Part shown: in pieces, positions 43,936 through 55,735 of the stretch
How positions within the stretch are numbered: position 1 is the first letter of the stretch
Layout: the number at the start of each line of letters is the position of its first letter
Source: Rapana venosa
Lineage: Eukaryota > Mollusca > Gastropoda > Neogastropoda > Muricidae
DNA length: 64,000 nt
Assembly (NCBI GenBank): GCA_028751875.1
Contig: CM054158.1
Span: 50,082,009-50,146,008 of the forward strand
Reading direction: 5' to 3'
Translations under genes and position numbers: made by a program
The notes under the pieces: model-generated
The model's input: the letters and a program-made list of their open reading frames with translations, nothing else
What the model was told of the DNA's origin: nothing
The model's database searches: none

Positions 43936-45312
43936 AGTTTAGATGTAACAGAGAGAAGAATAAGTGAAGGGTTGGTTGCCCAGGGCTTGTGTTCAATAAT
44001 TCTGTGGAGGTTTTTTTTTTTTTTTCATTTGACTGTACTCAGCTTCTTGTGCCATCCCACGATTTCGATTCTTGTGCAATTTATTTTTGATATTGCTGCT
44101 AAAACCATGATTGTGCAATAAGTTGTTTTAGTACTGCGTGCCTGTGCACGTATAATGTTGTGTTATGGTTATTTTTTTTAATAGGTGTTTCTTTTGTGGT
44201 TTGCTGAAAGAAGCAAGAACTAACATTTTGTGTCTTTTTTTGTTGTTGCTTGTACGAAGCAGAAAAACGGGAGATATATAAAAAGCATGCTGTAAGTTTC
44301 CGTAGCATTTCGTGTTTTTATAGATTGGTTTGAAAGCGTTTCACACAATTACAGATTTTTGAAAAATTAACCTTCTTTGCTTGATCTTTACAAAATTCTT
44401 TACTCCTCATTCTCCAGTGCCCCAGAACTTGCTCTCCATACTGGTTTATCAATCGCCCTATCCTTGAAATATTGTCCTTTCTTTCTCATCGGTATCAATC
44501 CAGGCAGTCTTCATATTCTCTTTGCATGTCTGTCGAGATGTATGCGCGTGAAGAGATAATGTGTCTCGTTTATCATCCACCATTCAAGAAAAGTCAGAGT
44601 TTTTTTTCTCATGGAAATGGTAAGCGTGCATCGCTGCTCTATGCTGGAAGGGTTGTTTTTCTGTCGGTGAGAAACCGCAGTTTCAGTGCAGAAGATGGCT
44701 AGTGAGCATATTGACTTTTTTCGTCTCTTGGCTAGAGCTCCGAGGTTCATCAATGGTGAGATTTTTTGTGTGTGTGTGCGACCGTTTTTGCCCCCCATGA
44801 TGCCAGCCGCAATCTGACTGTTAAAGATGCATGCTTGGTATGTTTGTGTTTCTGTAACCCACCAAACCTGTCACGAATTGCAGAACCTGTGACGTACATG
44901 TTTGATCTTCTGCATGTGTATATGTACACGAAAGGAATTAGGGCACTGGCAGGTCTGCGCTTGAAGTTGACCTGGGAGGTTTGTAAAAATGCCCTCACCC
45001 TTAATTCACCAGACTCTGCTCTAAGATTTGAACCTGCGAGTCTTGATGGACCTAGGGGGTTGAAGTGGGTCTTAACCACTCGGCAATAGCGTCTTTGTGT
45101 TGACGGGTGAAGTGCATGTGGACACTGAGCTGTGTCTGCTTGTTCTGCCTGCCCAGCCAGATTTGTTGGTTTTTGCCAGGTCTTTTCCCCATGAAATAAA
45201 GTAGTGAATGGATATTGATAGCGCTTGTGGGTACATATGTGTGTGTGTATGTGTGTGTTTGAGTGTGTGTGTGTGTGTCAGTGAGTGAGTGTGAGTGAGT
45301 GAGTGAGGAGAG

Positions 45313-45345
<33 letters not shown>

Positions 45346-45453
45346 GAGAGATGAGAGATCGAAGAGGTGTGAGGAGAGAGAGAGAGAGAGAGAGATGACT
45401 GAGATTAGGCCATGACTCCAGTTATTTTAGTTAATTGTGTGTGTGTATGTGTA

Positions 45454-45503
<50 letters not shown>

Positions 45504-46309
45504 ATATATAACTGAGGTTAGGCCTGAGTCCAGTTACTGTAGTGTTTTTTTTTTTCAAGCAGTGCTACTTAAGCTATTTTGTGTTGTTGTAGTTTAGTAA
45601 GTGTCAAGATCAAAGCACATCATTTTTATTGCGATACATTGCCATAATGGTTTTGTTGTTGTGTGGGTTTTTTGTGTGTTTCTTTTTAGGGAAAACAAGT
45701 TTTCCAAGAGACATTACGACTTTTGTGTTTTTAAAGTTTAAATTTATTTATTTATTTATTTTTTTAGGTGAAGAACAAAAATTAAAATCCTAACAAAGAT
45801 ATTTCAAATGACATTTGAGTGACAACCATTCAAAGTTCACCTGTTATCACTATTGAGTGGAAGGACGATAAGCTGAAGAATTCAAAGTTCTTTTTCACTC
45901 TGACATTTTGGAGGAAAAAAAATGCTTTAGGATGTATGGCAGACGTAATGCTTATGACTAAATAATCTATATCAAACCAAGGAAACGGTAGCATGTTCGC
46001 TAGTAGCCAAGTTTTCTTTCAGTCTAAAAAAATTGAATTTGATTATTTGAAAACAAAACTTCAGGGTACTGCCTATATCGTTACTGTCTGTGAGAAAGAG
46101 GGCATTTTCAAATGTAACCGTATTATCACAGTCTTATTTACATTGAAGTTTCGGCATTGGTAAAGTTAGTCATGGTGAGAATACAGAAGAGCAGCCTAAG
46201 TTGGGTAGTTGCAAGACAAGCTGGTGGTGTTTTTTTTGTTTTTTTTTTATATCCAGAAACTATATAAAATATGAGTCCTTTCCAACTTGAAACAAAAATT
46301 ATTCATTCG
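43936..46309. other. Intergenic DNA with SINE B/E fragments and GA runs
   Basis: SINE B fragment at 44725-44815 (reverse), SINE E at 44830-45090 (reverse), GT and GA runs at 45240-45510. Otherwise AT-rich, no gene. Confidence 0.6.
44830..45090 (-). repeat. SINE family E, reverse
   Basis: ggcactggcaggtctgcgct, caccagactctgctctaaga, gatttgaacctgcgag (B-box-like, reverse) and aaccactcggcaatagcg, a tRNA-like head seen in reverse. Confidence 0.65.
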
Positions 46310-46500
46310 AGAAAACTGGAATAAGCACTCGTGTGCTTTTCTCACATCCAGTCTCCCTGGTTTTGTACATTTTGTCATCCGTTCCCTCTGGCACACAGGG
46401 GCCTACTCTTCCAAAAGGCAGAATTGGTTTTAACGTGTGCGCAAGGTGTTCTGCGTGCGTTCACACCTGGGACCTCTGGTTTAAAGTCTCATGCAAATGT
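46310..46500 (-). repeat. SINE family A, reverse
   Basis: ggaataagcactcgtgtgct, cactcttccaaaaggcagaa-like text and cacctgggacctctggttta match the reversed body. Confidence 0.75.
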
Positions 46501-47334
46501 CTTGAAGTTGTGTGTGTGATATTTTTGAACTGCCTCTGTTTCTTTGGTCTTGACTCTTCTTCAGCAGGCCTTGCTAATACCCACCTAAATCCTCTCAGTA
46601 TGGGCTTGTTTTCCCTTCTGTCTGGACTTTGCTATTGTCATTTCTGTTGTGGCCACTCCACGACAGGTTTGTTTTCCAATAGCAGTAGCCTGTGTTTGAA
46701 TCTGGTCAACATTGAGATGGCTTGATGTGCTGTTACAGAAATCCTCTCAGAGAGTTTTGAGCTGATCGTTATAAATGTGTTGTGTACTGTGTCTGGGTGT
46801 GTGAGAAAGATTTAACTTGTCCATGCTCAATACTATGTGTGATGTTATCGAAACGTCCTTGTGATCTGTATGTGTGTATATATAGACATGTTCACTTTAC
46901 AAACTTAGCACAAAGTGTCCACATCCATATTCTGTTTGAAGGAATTTGTGCTGGTGATTTACTATGTAGAAGGTGTCACTTGGCAAGGATATAGTAAAAA
47001 TCATATTTGCAATCATGGATTTCACTTTGATTTTTTGTTGTTGATTGAAAGTCAGGGTATTTGTTACTTCAAATTGAAATAATTGGTTTTTTGATGACTA
47101 CGTGTGAGGATATGTGTAAATTTGGTTTGCATGCATGTGTTTTGTACGTTGTTGTTTGTGATAAAACTTGTTGTATCATAGATAATTATTATTTATTGAT
47201 TTATTTTGGTGTGCATTTTTTTTTGTGTTATAGAAAGTTAACGCTTGGTAAGGTGAACAACCCATGTAAAAGCTGGATCATTCATTCACTGCATCTGAGT
47301 GTGGATGAATTGTCACTGTTGCTTAAGTAAAGGT
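46501..47334. other. Intergenic DNA, nothing seen
   Basis: AT-rich, short frames only, no repeat family recognised. Confidence 0.5.
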
Positions 47335-47620
47335 AAAGGTGTCTCATAACCTATGTGGTCGTAGAGGAACGAGGCATCAGAAACCTCACTTCTCTAGGGG
47401 TCAGCTTATTGAGGGCAGCGCCCATCTCCTCCCCCTTGCTGTTTTACCTTCCCTGACCCTAAAGAGGCAGGTACCCATTTACAGCTGGGTGAACTGGGGG
47501 ACTGTACTGAAGCCAAGGCGCTCAATCAGTCACCCATCCAAGTGGTAACCCCGCTCGATGCTGCTTGACTTTAGCTGGGGGGAAGCGAGTGCTCTGACCA
47601 CTGAGATATCCCATCCCCTG
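47335..47620 (+). repeat. SINE family C, longest copy
   Basis: Head-to-tail copy from ggtgtctcataacctatgtg to gctctgaccactgagatatc. Confidence 0.85.
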
Positions 47621-48594
47621 CTGTTGCTTACAGTAGTGAAAAGATGTTTATCACGTCTTTTAGAAGCTGTCCTACAAAAATGGAGGATGATTTAGCTGAA
47701 ATTAGTCAGGTCATGGGAAATTTGGATTCACATCCATGTATGTACATACATAGTAATGTGTGCACACACATACATACCTATACTCATAGCACCCCGTCCC
47801 CCCCTCCCACCATACACACACCACACACACACACACCACACATATTTCTGCTCAAGATTCGGTGATATTGAAAACTGCTTGCTGAGGGACCAGCGTTAAT
47901 ATCAACTACAAAAAAGAAACAAAAATAAATTAAAAAAGCAACCAGTACGCAGATGTATTAAGATAATCGAATAAAACCTTTTCCATGAACAGCAGAAAAA
48001 AAACTGCTTTGATGAAAAATTGTAAATACATCATGTGAAATTATTGTATGAAGTGGATGTAAATCATAGAAGTTTGTATCTTTCCTTAAAACTTGACTGT
48101 TACACAGTCAAATGAGATGTGCCAGTAGCACCAGTGATGTTCTATGTACAAGTAGAGACTTGTCAAATGTATGTCATAGTAGGGTGGGTTGACAATGGGA
48201 CCAGTGATTTTATTCTATGTCCAGGCAGTCGAAAGAAAATTCAAGTTTTGAATGTCAATGAAATTCAGGTTGGAGTGGTGAAGAAATTCAAGTTGGAGTG
48301 GTGAAGAAATTCAAGTTGGAGTGGTGAAGAAATTCAAGTTGGAGTGAGTGGTGAAGAAATTCAGGCTGGTGTGTCAAGTGGTGGTTGGTGGATTGTTACA
48401 GGTCCTGAAATCGGATGGCTTGGCTGGGACTTTAATATAATCAAACCAAACTCCAGTTGACTTGCAGCAAAATTGGTTGTTTTGGAGAGACAAACTTTTG
48501 GGGGAATTTTTTTTCTTTTCAGACCTGAGAGGATTTTTTTCCCTGTCCAAAATAGGCTATCAGAAGAAGATAGTCATGAACCATGTTGAAATTA
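47621..48594. other. Intergenic DNA with a 23-bp repeat
   Basis: CA/CCA-rich stretch near 47760-47845 and a 23-bp repeat (ttggagtggtgaagaaattcaag) three to four times at about 48270-48365. No gene. Confidence 0.6.
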
Positions 48595-48860
48595 TAGTCC
48601 TATAGTCGTTGGGAAGTGAGGTGTCAGACCTCAGCTTCTCTAGGATCCAGCATATTGAGGGCAGTGCCCATCTCCTCTCCCTCGCTGCTTTACCTTCCCT
48701 GACCCTAAAGAGGGCAGGTACCCATTTACAGCTGGGTGAACTGGGGGACTGTATGGAAACGAAGGCGCGCAGAGTCACCCATCCACTTGGTTACCATGCT
48801 CAATGTTGCTTAACCTTAAGCGAGTGCTCTGACCACTGAGCTATGCTGTCTCCCCAATAT
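48595..48860 (+). repeat. SINE family C
   Basis: gacctcagcttctctaggat, gcccatctcctctccctcgc and cccatttacagctgggtgaa, ending near a Cys/Ser-like tRNA 3' phrase (ctctgaccactgagctatgc). Confidence 0.85.
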
Positions 48861-49939
48861 AACAATTTTACATTAAAAAAAAAGACAAGAGCTTATGTCT
48901 GGGTCCAAGCTCTTACTTATAATCTGACCATATCACATGAAGAGACGGTAGTGGTATTTTTAATTGGTTCGTTTTGTTTTTTGGTGTGTCTAGTATCCCA
49001 AAAGATGAAAGCCCCATTTATATAAACCATAATTCATATTTTCTCTCTTTGGTGCTGTGTGTCCTTGTAAAAGTTGTGTGGGCAGTTTGGTAGGTTTTTG
49101 AAAGTAGATTTCCTTTTGTTCTCCCCCCCCCTCTTCTGTCTCTTTCTTTATTGCTGTATTTTAGGTAGAATAGGCATAGTAGCCACCTCTGACTCTGAAA
49201 TGGCGAGGATGAAAGTGGATTTTTCCTCTTTGTTATGTAATGAATGTTCTTCTGTATATTTAGTGAGTAGGGTGAGAGTTGTACTGTTCTATTATTCGGT
49301 GTCGATATTCACACATGTCTGTAAATTTTCTTTTAATCCTTCATTGTCAGTTCGTGTTCAGTTCTGTACGGTGAAAGTTATTGTTCTTATTTGAAAAAAA
49401 AAAAAAATTTCTGCAATACTCTTTGACGCATAAAAAGCGTCAAATTTGGATGGAAGTTGTTTTCTGCTGAGCAAATAATTGAATTTTTGTGGTTTTTGTT
49501 TGTTTTCTTTAATTAAAATAATGAAATGGTCTGTGAAGAAGGGAGATAAGTTTTGTTTTGGAAAGCACTTTTCTTCAAACACCTCACTTATTTCCCCTTT
49601 TTGATTTTGTTGTTGTTGGTTGGTTTAAGATACGCAACATGAAATGTGCTTACAGGTAAAGAAATTCAACTCGCAATTTTTGTTTTTCTTCATTGAACGC
49701 TCGGACAGCAACTACTGTTGTCTGTCATATGAGCGAAAATATGTTGTGCTGCCGTTAAGCACCTGACAAGTCGGGCCCAGCGCATCTGACTTTGCGAACA
49801 TAGCAGTTTGTTTTAGAGTGAAGAAGTTTGGTTTTTGGAGAGGAATGTGCAGTTATGAAAAATGTATTAAAAAAGGTCCTCCATATCCTTTGTGAAGGTT
49901 ATCAGTGGATACCACTCTTAGTTCATGTTTTCAGGAAGG
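48861..49939. other. Intergenic DNA with a family F fragment
   Basis: Family F in reverse at 49690-49800 (gccgttaagcacctgacaag, gtcgggcccagcgcatctga). A palindromic phrase tgacgcataaaaagcgtca lies near 49424. No gene. Confidence 0.55.
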
Positions 49940-50350
49940 AAGGAAGGTGGCAGGAGAGTTAAGACGTTCACCTAACAAGTTTAAACCCTGGGTTCGATTC
50001 CCAGCCTTGCCCCTTTCTTCCCAGTTTGACAAGGAAAATCGAACTGAATGTCAAAGTCCTTCAGTGAGACGGTAAACCGAGGCCTAGCATGCGAGTGAGT
50101 GCTTGCGGAACATCTTTTTGTGCACACGTGAAAACCTGTTCTGCCTTTAGGAAGAGTTGGCCATATTGTGCCGGTAGGAACACAGGACATTTTTTTTTGG
50201 AAAACGCACGCACACAGGTGTTGTGTATAGACACCATCCCTGAAGTCAGAATGCAGCTACCTAATTGGGCAGGGGGGGGGGAGGGTGGAGGGAGGGGAAG
50301 GGTTGTATGCACAAAAAATCTCACCATTTGTGAAACTCAGAACTCCAAAA
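49940..50350 (+). repeat. SINE family B, full length, forward
   Basis: Head aggagagttaagacgttcac, B box gggttcgattccca, body cagtgagacggtaaaccgag (shared phrase with family A) and 3' end atctcaccatttgtgaaact. This copy defines the orientation of family B. Confidence 0.8.
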
Positions 50351-51656
50351 ACAAACACACACACACACACACACACAAAATGCGCTTAAGTTTGGAATTG
50401 TGCTGAGTTGCCCTGATGCAAAATGTTTTAAATTCTGCACTGAAGCTTAGGGTCATTACCATTTGCCTGCTATGTCTTGACTGAAGCTAGATTTGCCCTT
50501 TAAGTGGTAGAGACTGCCAACATGCATGCACACACAGCGATTAAGTGAAGATAGTAGCGTGTATTTCTTTTTCGTTCTTTTTGTGTTTGTGTGCGTGTGG
50601 ATTTGTTGGGTTTTATTATAGTTGGTTTAGGGTTGGGTTTTTTTTAAAGTGGGGAAGTGGATATCGGTTTACTTTTGCGTAGATTCCTTTTAATCATTAA
50701 CACATTAGTATTGTCATATGTTTTGGGAGTATACCTTTTATAAATTATCAAAATCTTTTCCCATGTAAAAATAGAAAATAAAAAAAAGATGAAAAAGATG
50801 TTCCATTTGGTATTGGGCATTTTCTTGTTTGTATCATTTTAAGCTAACTACAGCAAGGACATTTCACGGTCAGTGTATTTTGCCGTAATGTTATTGTGAA
50901 CGTGGACTGTTTTTGTTCTCATATTTCGTAAAAACAACGGCACATGACTATGTCTATCTTTTTATCTTGAAAATAAAAACCCAAACTCTTTCTCATTTCC
51001 CTGTTGCAGTACAGTCTCCGTAATGCTTTTTTTTGGGGGGGGGGGGGGGGGGGACTCAAAAATGAAGAAAAACGTAAATGAAACACAAAAAAACAACCCT
51101 CAGAGCACAGATACTTTTTTTTTTTTTTTAAAGATGTGGCTTATGACTTTATTGAAATGATTAACAATTTTCTTTTTTTTGTTTTGTAATTTTGTTTTTA
51201 TCTGATTGACAATTTTCTTTGCTCTTTATAGGTTTGATGTTTAGCGAAGTCAAAAAGATTTATATATATATAAAAGTGAACAGCTCTTCAATTTGGTTGT
51301 TTGATGCGTGTTAGATAGACAAAAGACCTGCGTACTAAGTTGGGTACTGCTGTCGTTGCAGTGATGCGCTGTTGTTGTATTACAGAAAAGTGTGTCAAAC
51401 TTTTGTACTACCATGTTATTTTTACTGGATCAGATATTGGTCTTATCCTCGTGTGTTGTTGGTTGGTTTTTCTGTGTTGCTTGCTTTTTTTGGGGGGATT
51501 TAAAAATTTTTTTTTTTTTTTTAAAAGAAAGAGCAAGTCTCGACAGTTGAGAATATTGATAACATTTTATGCCCTTGAGAAAATAAACATGAAAAACCTA
51601 TGATTGAAAGAGAGTTGTGGATGTGTTCAAAGTGTTTGTATACAAGGATGTGAGCA
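50351..51656. other. Intergenic AT-rich DNA
   Basis: CA run near 50355-50375, a G-run at about 51036-51053 and T-runs. No gene or known repeat recognised. Confidence 0.5.
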
Positions 51657-51770
51657 GTGTGTGTGTGTGTGTGTGTGTCTGTGTGTGTGTGTGTGCTTGT
51701 GTCTGTGTGTGTGTGTGTGTCTGTGTGTGTCTGTGTGTATGTGTGCGTGTGTGTGTATGTGTGTGTGTGG
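51657..51770. repeat. GT microsatellite
   Basis: GT run with CT and AT interruptions. Confidence 0.95.
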
Positions 51771-52135
51771 TTCCTTGTCCACAGCACCAAGATTCATCAA
51801 TGGTGAGATTTTTGCGTATGCGATAATTTTTTTCCCCCCCCCCCTACCATTAAGTACCAGCATTCCGACTTCAGGAATACTGTTGGCAATTGAACCTGCC
51901 CATTTTTCCAGGACAGTTGGGATGTACCTCCCCGCTCTTTCTGATTTTCAACCGTCGTGGGTTGTTTTTGACGTGCACAAGTCTGTAAGCACACGGGTCT
52001 GACTGGTTTAGAAAGACTTTGACATTCAGTTTGATTTTCCCGTCAAACTGGGAAGAAAGGGCAAGGCTGGGAATCGAACCCAGAACCTCACAGTTGACTT
52101 GTGAGGCAGGTGAATGTCGACACCATCCTGCTAAT
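51771..52135 (-). repeat. SINE family B, near full length, reverse
   Basis: It runs from cagcaccaagattcatcaat through actttgacattcagtttgat to ctgggaatcgaacccagaac, the reversed B box. Confidence 0.85.
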
Positions 52136-52138
52136 TTC

Positions 52139-52150
52139 ATTGTGTGTGTT

Positions 52151-52194
<44 letters not shown>

Positions 52195-52350
52195 TGTTTG
52201 TGTGTGTTTGTGTGCGCGTGTGTTTTTGTTTGTGTGTGTGTTTGTGAGTGTGCGGTGTGTTTTGTGTGTGAGTGTTTGTGCGTGTGTGTGAGTGTTTATG
52301 CGTGTGTGTGAGTGCGCGTGTGTTTTTGTGTGTGTGAGTGTGGTGTGTAA
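52139..52350. repeat. GT microsatellite
   Basis: Interrupted GT run following directly on SINE B. Confidence 0.95.
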
Positions 52351-52439
52351 GAGTGAGAGACATGGGATTCATTCTTCGGCAGAACTTTGCTGTCATCAGC
52401 TTAGCTTTCTGCTGTTTAAAAAAAATTTCCACTGTTCAT

Positions 52440-52744
52440 TCCACCTCCTCTAAACTTCAGTCCTGTGGGTTCAGAAGTCCTGGGTTTGAATCTTGGCGGT
52501 GTCAGGTGAATTAAAGGTGGGATTTTGTTTTACCATCTCCCAGGTCAACTTTAAAGTGCAGACCTGCCAGTGCCTTAATTCCCTTTGTGTATATACACAT
52601 GCAGATATACACATCAAGATCATGGTAGTTCTTGTCAGCGTTTGGTGGGCTATGGAAACACAAACATACCCAGCATGCAGCCTGTACAATAAAACAAGCT
52701 GCTTTGAAGTGGAAATGTGCCAGCGAAAAGTCCGGGTCTGATGT
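52440..52744 (-). repeat. SINE family E
   Basis: Phrases agacctgccagtgccttaat, tgtgtatatacacatgcaga and cccagcatgcagcctgtaca are shared with 44830-45090 and 5865-5995. The orientation is judged from the family comparison and is uncertain. Confidence 0.55.
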
Positions 52745-52829
52745 GTGCGGTGGTTCGATCCCCTTTTGGGACCAGAAACTTTTTCCCCTCCCATCCATTA
52801 GACCATGAGTGGTGGTGGTCTGGGCGCTA

Positions 52830-52860
<31 letters not shown>

Positions 52861-53080
52861 CGTGTGTTAGGCAAAATTATATTAGCGCAAGTAAAAGAAC
52901 CCACGGCAACAAGAGAGTTGTCCCTGGCAAAATTGTGTAGAAAAATGCCACTCTGATAGGGAAACAAATATAATTGCAGACAAAACAAAAACAACAAAAA
53001 AAGGGTGGCGCTGCTCTTGTGGCGACGTGCGCGCTCTCCCCGGGGAGAGCAGCCCGAATTTCACGCAGAGAAATAAATAA
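52745..53080 (+). repeat. SINE family G, full length
   Basis: gtggttcgatcccctt (B-box-like), agtctttcggatgagacgat, cacggcaacaagagagttgt and the end cagcccgaatttcacgcaga. It shares the middle phrase (gagac-ataaaccgagg) with family A. Confidence 0.8.
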
Positions 53081-53086
53081 AGGGAG

Positions 53087-53117
<31 letters not shown>

Positions 53118-53234
53118 CAGTGAACTCAACACCTGAAAAATGATTCATGGTCCAAAGCTGATACCCTTTAGCAAGCTCTTAGCCGTCGTACTCATTGAAA
53201 TGACCATCAGACAGTGACTAACATTCAGTGTAAA

Positions 53235-53460
53235 TAGAAAGTCCTTCAGATGAGACTATAAACCGAGGCCCCATGTGCGAACGCATGCAGAACATCTTGC
53301 GCACACGTTAAATCCTGTTCCGCTTTTCGAAAGAGTAGGCCATTGTGTGCTGGTGGGAACAGATGACAAAATTTACAAAACCGCGTACACACGGGGACTA
53401 GATGTAAAAAAAAAGCACCTGAGTGCTTATTCTATTATCCTCGATATTAAAAAAACCCAA
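53235..53460 (+). repeat. SINE family A, 5' truncated
   Basis: It starts at gtccttcagatgagactata and ends in gagtgcttattctattatcc. Confidence 0.85.
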
Positions 53461-53555
53461 ATCATGTCATCTGAGCGCTTTGATTTGTTGCTTTACAAGA
53501 TTCAGCCCTATATAAATTCCATACATTATTATTATTATTATTATTATGAATAGAT
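53461..53555 (+). repeat. RUDI/RTE-like 3' tail
   Basis: gctttacaagattcagccct, atataaattccatacatt, then eight ATT units, as at 37046-37165. Confidence 0.7.
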
Positions 53556-53730
53556 CAGATTTTGTGTCTTGACCAGTTGCCATGTTGATCTGTGTTACAG
53601 CAGGTAACCTTTGTTGTCCATTTGTTGTTGTTTTACATGTCATTGCCATGCTGTTCTATTGAATACGATTCAGTTTTATGGTATGTTTAGAATGAAAACT
53701 TGCATTTGAAAATAACATATATTAATATTA

Positions 53731-53793
<63 letters not shown>

Positions 53794-53815
53794 TGATCGA
53801 TCTATCAATCGATTG

Positions 53816-53863
<48 letters not shown>
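53731..53863. repeat. TCTA microsatellite
   Basis: About 30 TCTA units with a central GATC/ATCGAT interruption. Confidence 0.95.
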
Positions 53864-53864
<1 letters not shown>

Positions 53865-53994
53865 CATCTATACATAATATATACTTATATACTTTTGCCG
53901 TATTCTGGATAATTAAAAACATAAGTTAATAACTGAATTAATGATACCATAATGAGAGCTAGAATAGGGGGCTGAATTTTTTCTTCCTAGAATG

Positions 53995-54330
53995 CAACAG
54001 TTTATCCAGCTGTAAATCGGTACCTATCCTCTCTATAGAGTCAGGGAAGGTAACACAGCGAGGGAGAGGAGGCACAGAGCACAAATCCAGCATAACGCAG
54101 TCAAGGGTCCCTTCCTTTTACCAAGTCCAAGTGTGGTCAGTTTCTGCTATAATTAACACCAATTAGGATGGAATGGATAGCAGCTGGGAAGAGCTGAAAG
54201 TGGGGGAATCTGACCGTTGAGGCGGAGATGGGCGCCGCCCTCAACATGCTGGCCCCTGGAAAAGCTGAGGTCTCTGACACATCGCTTCCTAATGACCACA
54301 TAGGTTATGGTAATACTTTTATCTTTTACA
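53995..54330 (-). repeat. Two SINE C fragments, reverse
   Basis: First piece 53995-54090 (gtcagggaaggtaacacagc), second 54220-54330 (ggagatgggcgccgccctca, gacacatcgcttcctaatga). In the usual reverse order these two parts adjoin, so about 130 bp of other sequence now separates them. Confidence 0.7.
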
Positions 54331-54334
54331 TAAA

Positions 54335-54600
54335 CCTGTAAACAGAGGGTACTGATCTTACAGTTGACTCTCTGTGGCACAGGCAGCCAGTGGAGAGATT
54401 GCAAGAGAGGAGTTGTGTGCTCAGATTTGTTTCTTTCTGATGAGTAGTCGAGCTGCAGAGTTTTGTATACGTTGAAGGGAGTGGATTGATGATGCTGGCA
54501 GACCAGACAAAAGAGAATTGCAATAGTCCAGACGTGAGAGAATGAGAGATGTGATAAGTTTGGATGTTGCATCTGTGGACAGGTTCTTTTGAATTGCACT
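54335..54600 (-). pseudogene. LINE reverse transcriptase C-terminal fragment
   Basis: Minus-strand translation gives SEHTTPLLQSLHWLPVPQRV then NCKISTLCLQVY. The LHWLPVxxR motif is typical of CR1/L2-like proteins. Upstream text in other frames fits RLDYCNSL-like residues. It is a decayed fragment. Confidence 0.75.
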
Positions 54601-55015
54601 AATAGGCTGTAATTGATAGTAGCACGACTGGCAGGTGTGGGTGTGGCAAAGACTATGAATGGAATGTGTTCAATAATGACCCCTGAGTAAGCAATGGATA
54701 TGAGGTTATTGGACAGTTCTTTTGATTATGAATTGGCTGTAATTGTGTATGGTCCCTACAAGGTGGGATGATGTTTGAGTTGTTTACAATAATGACCCTG
54801 ATACTTCCAGCATGGATAGAGGAATTGAGTATGCCGATTTATTGAAGCTGTTGTGAGGGAGGTTTTGTAAGAAGGCATATCAGTGCTGTGTTATCTGCTT
54901 TAGCTAACTTGTTCTGTAAAATCAGTTTTGAATATCTGTAGCTTTCATATTTGTCAAAATGAAGGCATTTCATGAATCAACTAGCTTTGAATCTAGAAAT
55001 CAACGACATTTAAAT
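54601..55015. other. Spacer with candidate poly(A) signal for the ZDHHC gene
   Basis: On the minus strand an AATAAA lies at 54840-54835, beyond the G-poor block. If used, it would give the ZDHHC mRNA a 3' UTR of about 0.9 kb. No other feature is seen. Confidence 0.4.
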
Positions 55016-55700
55016 TTGTTAGATATAACGACTTTAATAATATACTCAAAATCAATCACTCCAAAAAATCTCCCAAATTCAATCCAATTAAAAAACAACA
55101 CAATTCTCCCTAAGCTCAAACAACTTCAAAAAATTTCTCAAACAAAACAATCTCCCAAAACAAGTTCACCAATTCAAAACAAATCTTACAATCTCAATTC
55201 AGCCAACTAAAACACTCCTCAAATTCCATCAAACAAAAACCAAATCTCTCAAAAGTTCCAACCAATCAAAAAACAACCTCTCAAATTAAACTCAAAAATA
55301 TCTCAATTTCAAACTCCATCAACTCGAATCTAAAAAACCTCAAAACATCTTTCAAAACAACAATCAAACAACCCAAAGTTACCAATCAAAAATCTCAAAA
55401 AAATACTTACAAAGTTTTTCAAATCAAAACATCTCTCAAAGTCAATCCCCAAAAACACTCTAAAAAGTCACAACTCAAAACAATCTCCAAAAGTTCACCA
55501 TCAAAAACATTCTCATCAAATAAATATTTTTCAAAAACAATCTTTTCAAAGCCATCAACTCCAAAATCATCCCAAATTCAATCCACTCAAAACACTTTTT
55601 CAACCAACTCAAAACATCTTCCAAAGTTCAACCAAAACACCATAACCAACCAAATCTCTCCAAAGTCAACCAACACAAAAACCAATCTCTCTCAAGTTGA
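55016..55700. repeat. Almost G-free degenerate repeat block
   Basis: I count 13 G in the 600 bases 55081-55680, while A, C and T are all common. The text is a loose repeat of phrases such as aatctctcaaa, gttcaacca and caactcaaaac. It ends 36-50 bp before the stop codon of the ZDHHC gene and would lie in its 3' UTR, there as a nearly C-free, U/G-rich RNA. Confidence 0.85.
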
Positions 55701-55735
55701 ATCCACTCCAAGTTCAGTGCCCCTTCTGGCTGCTG

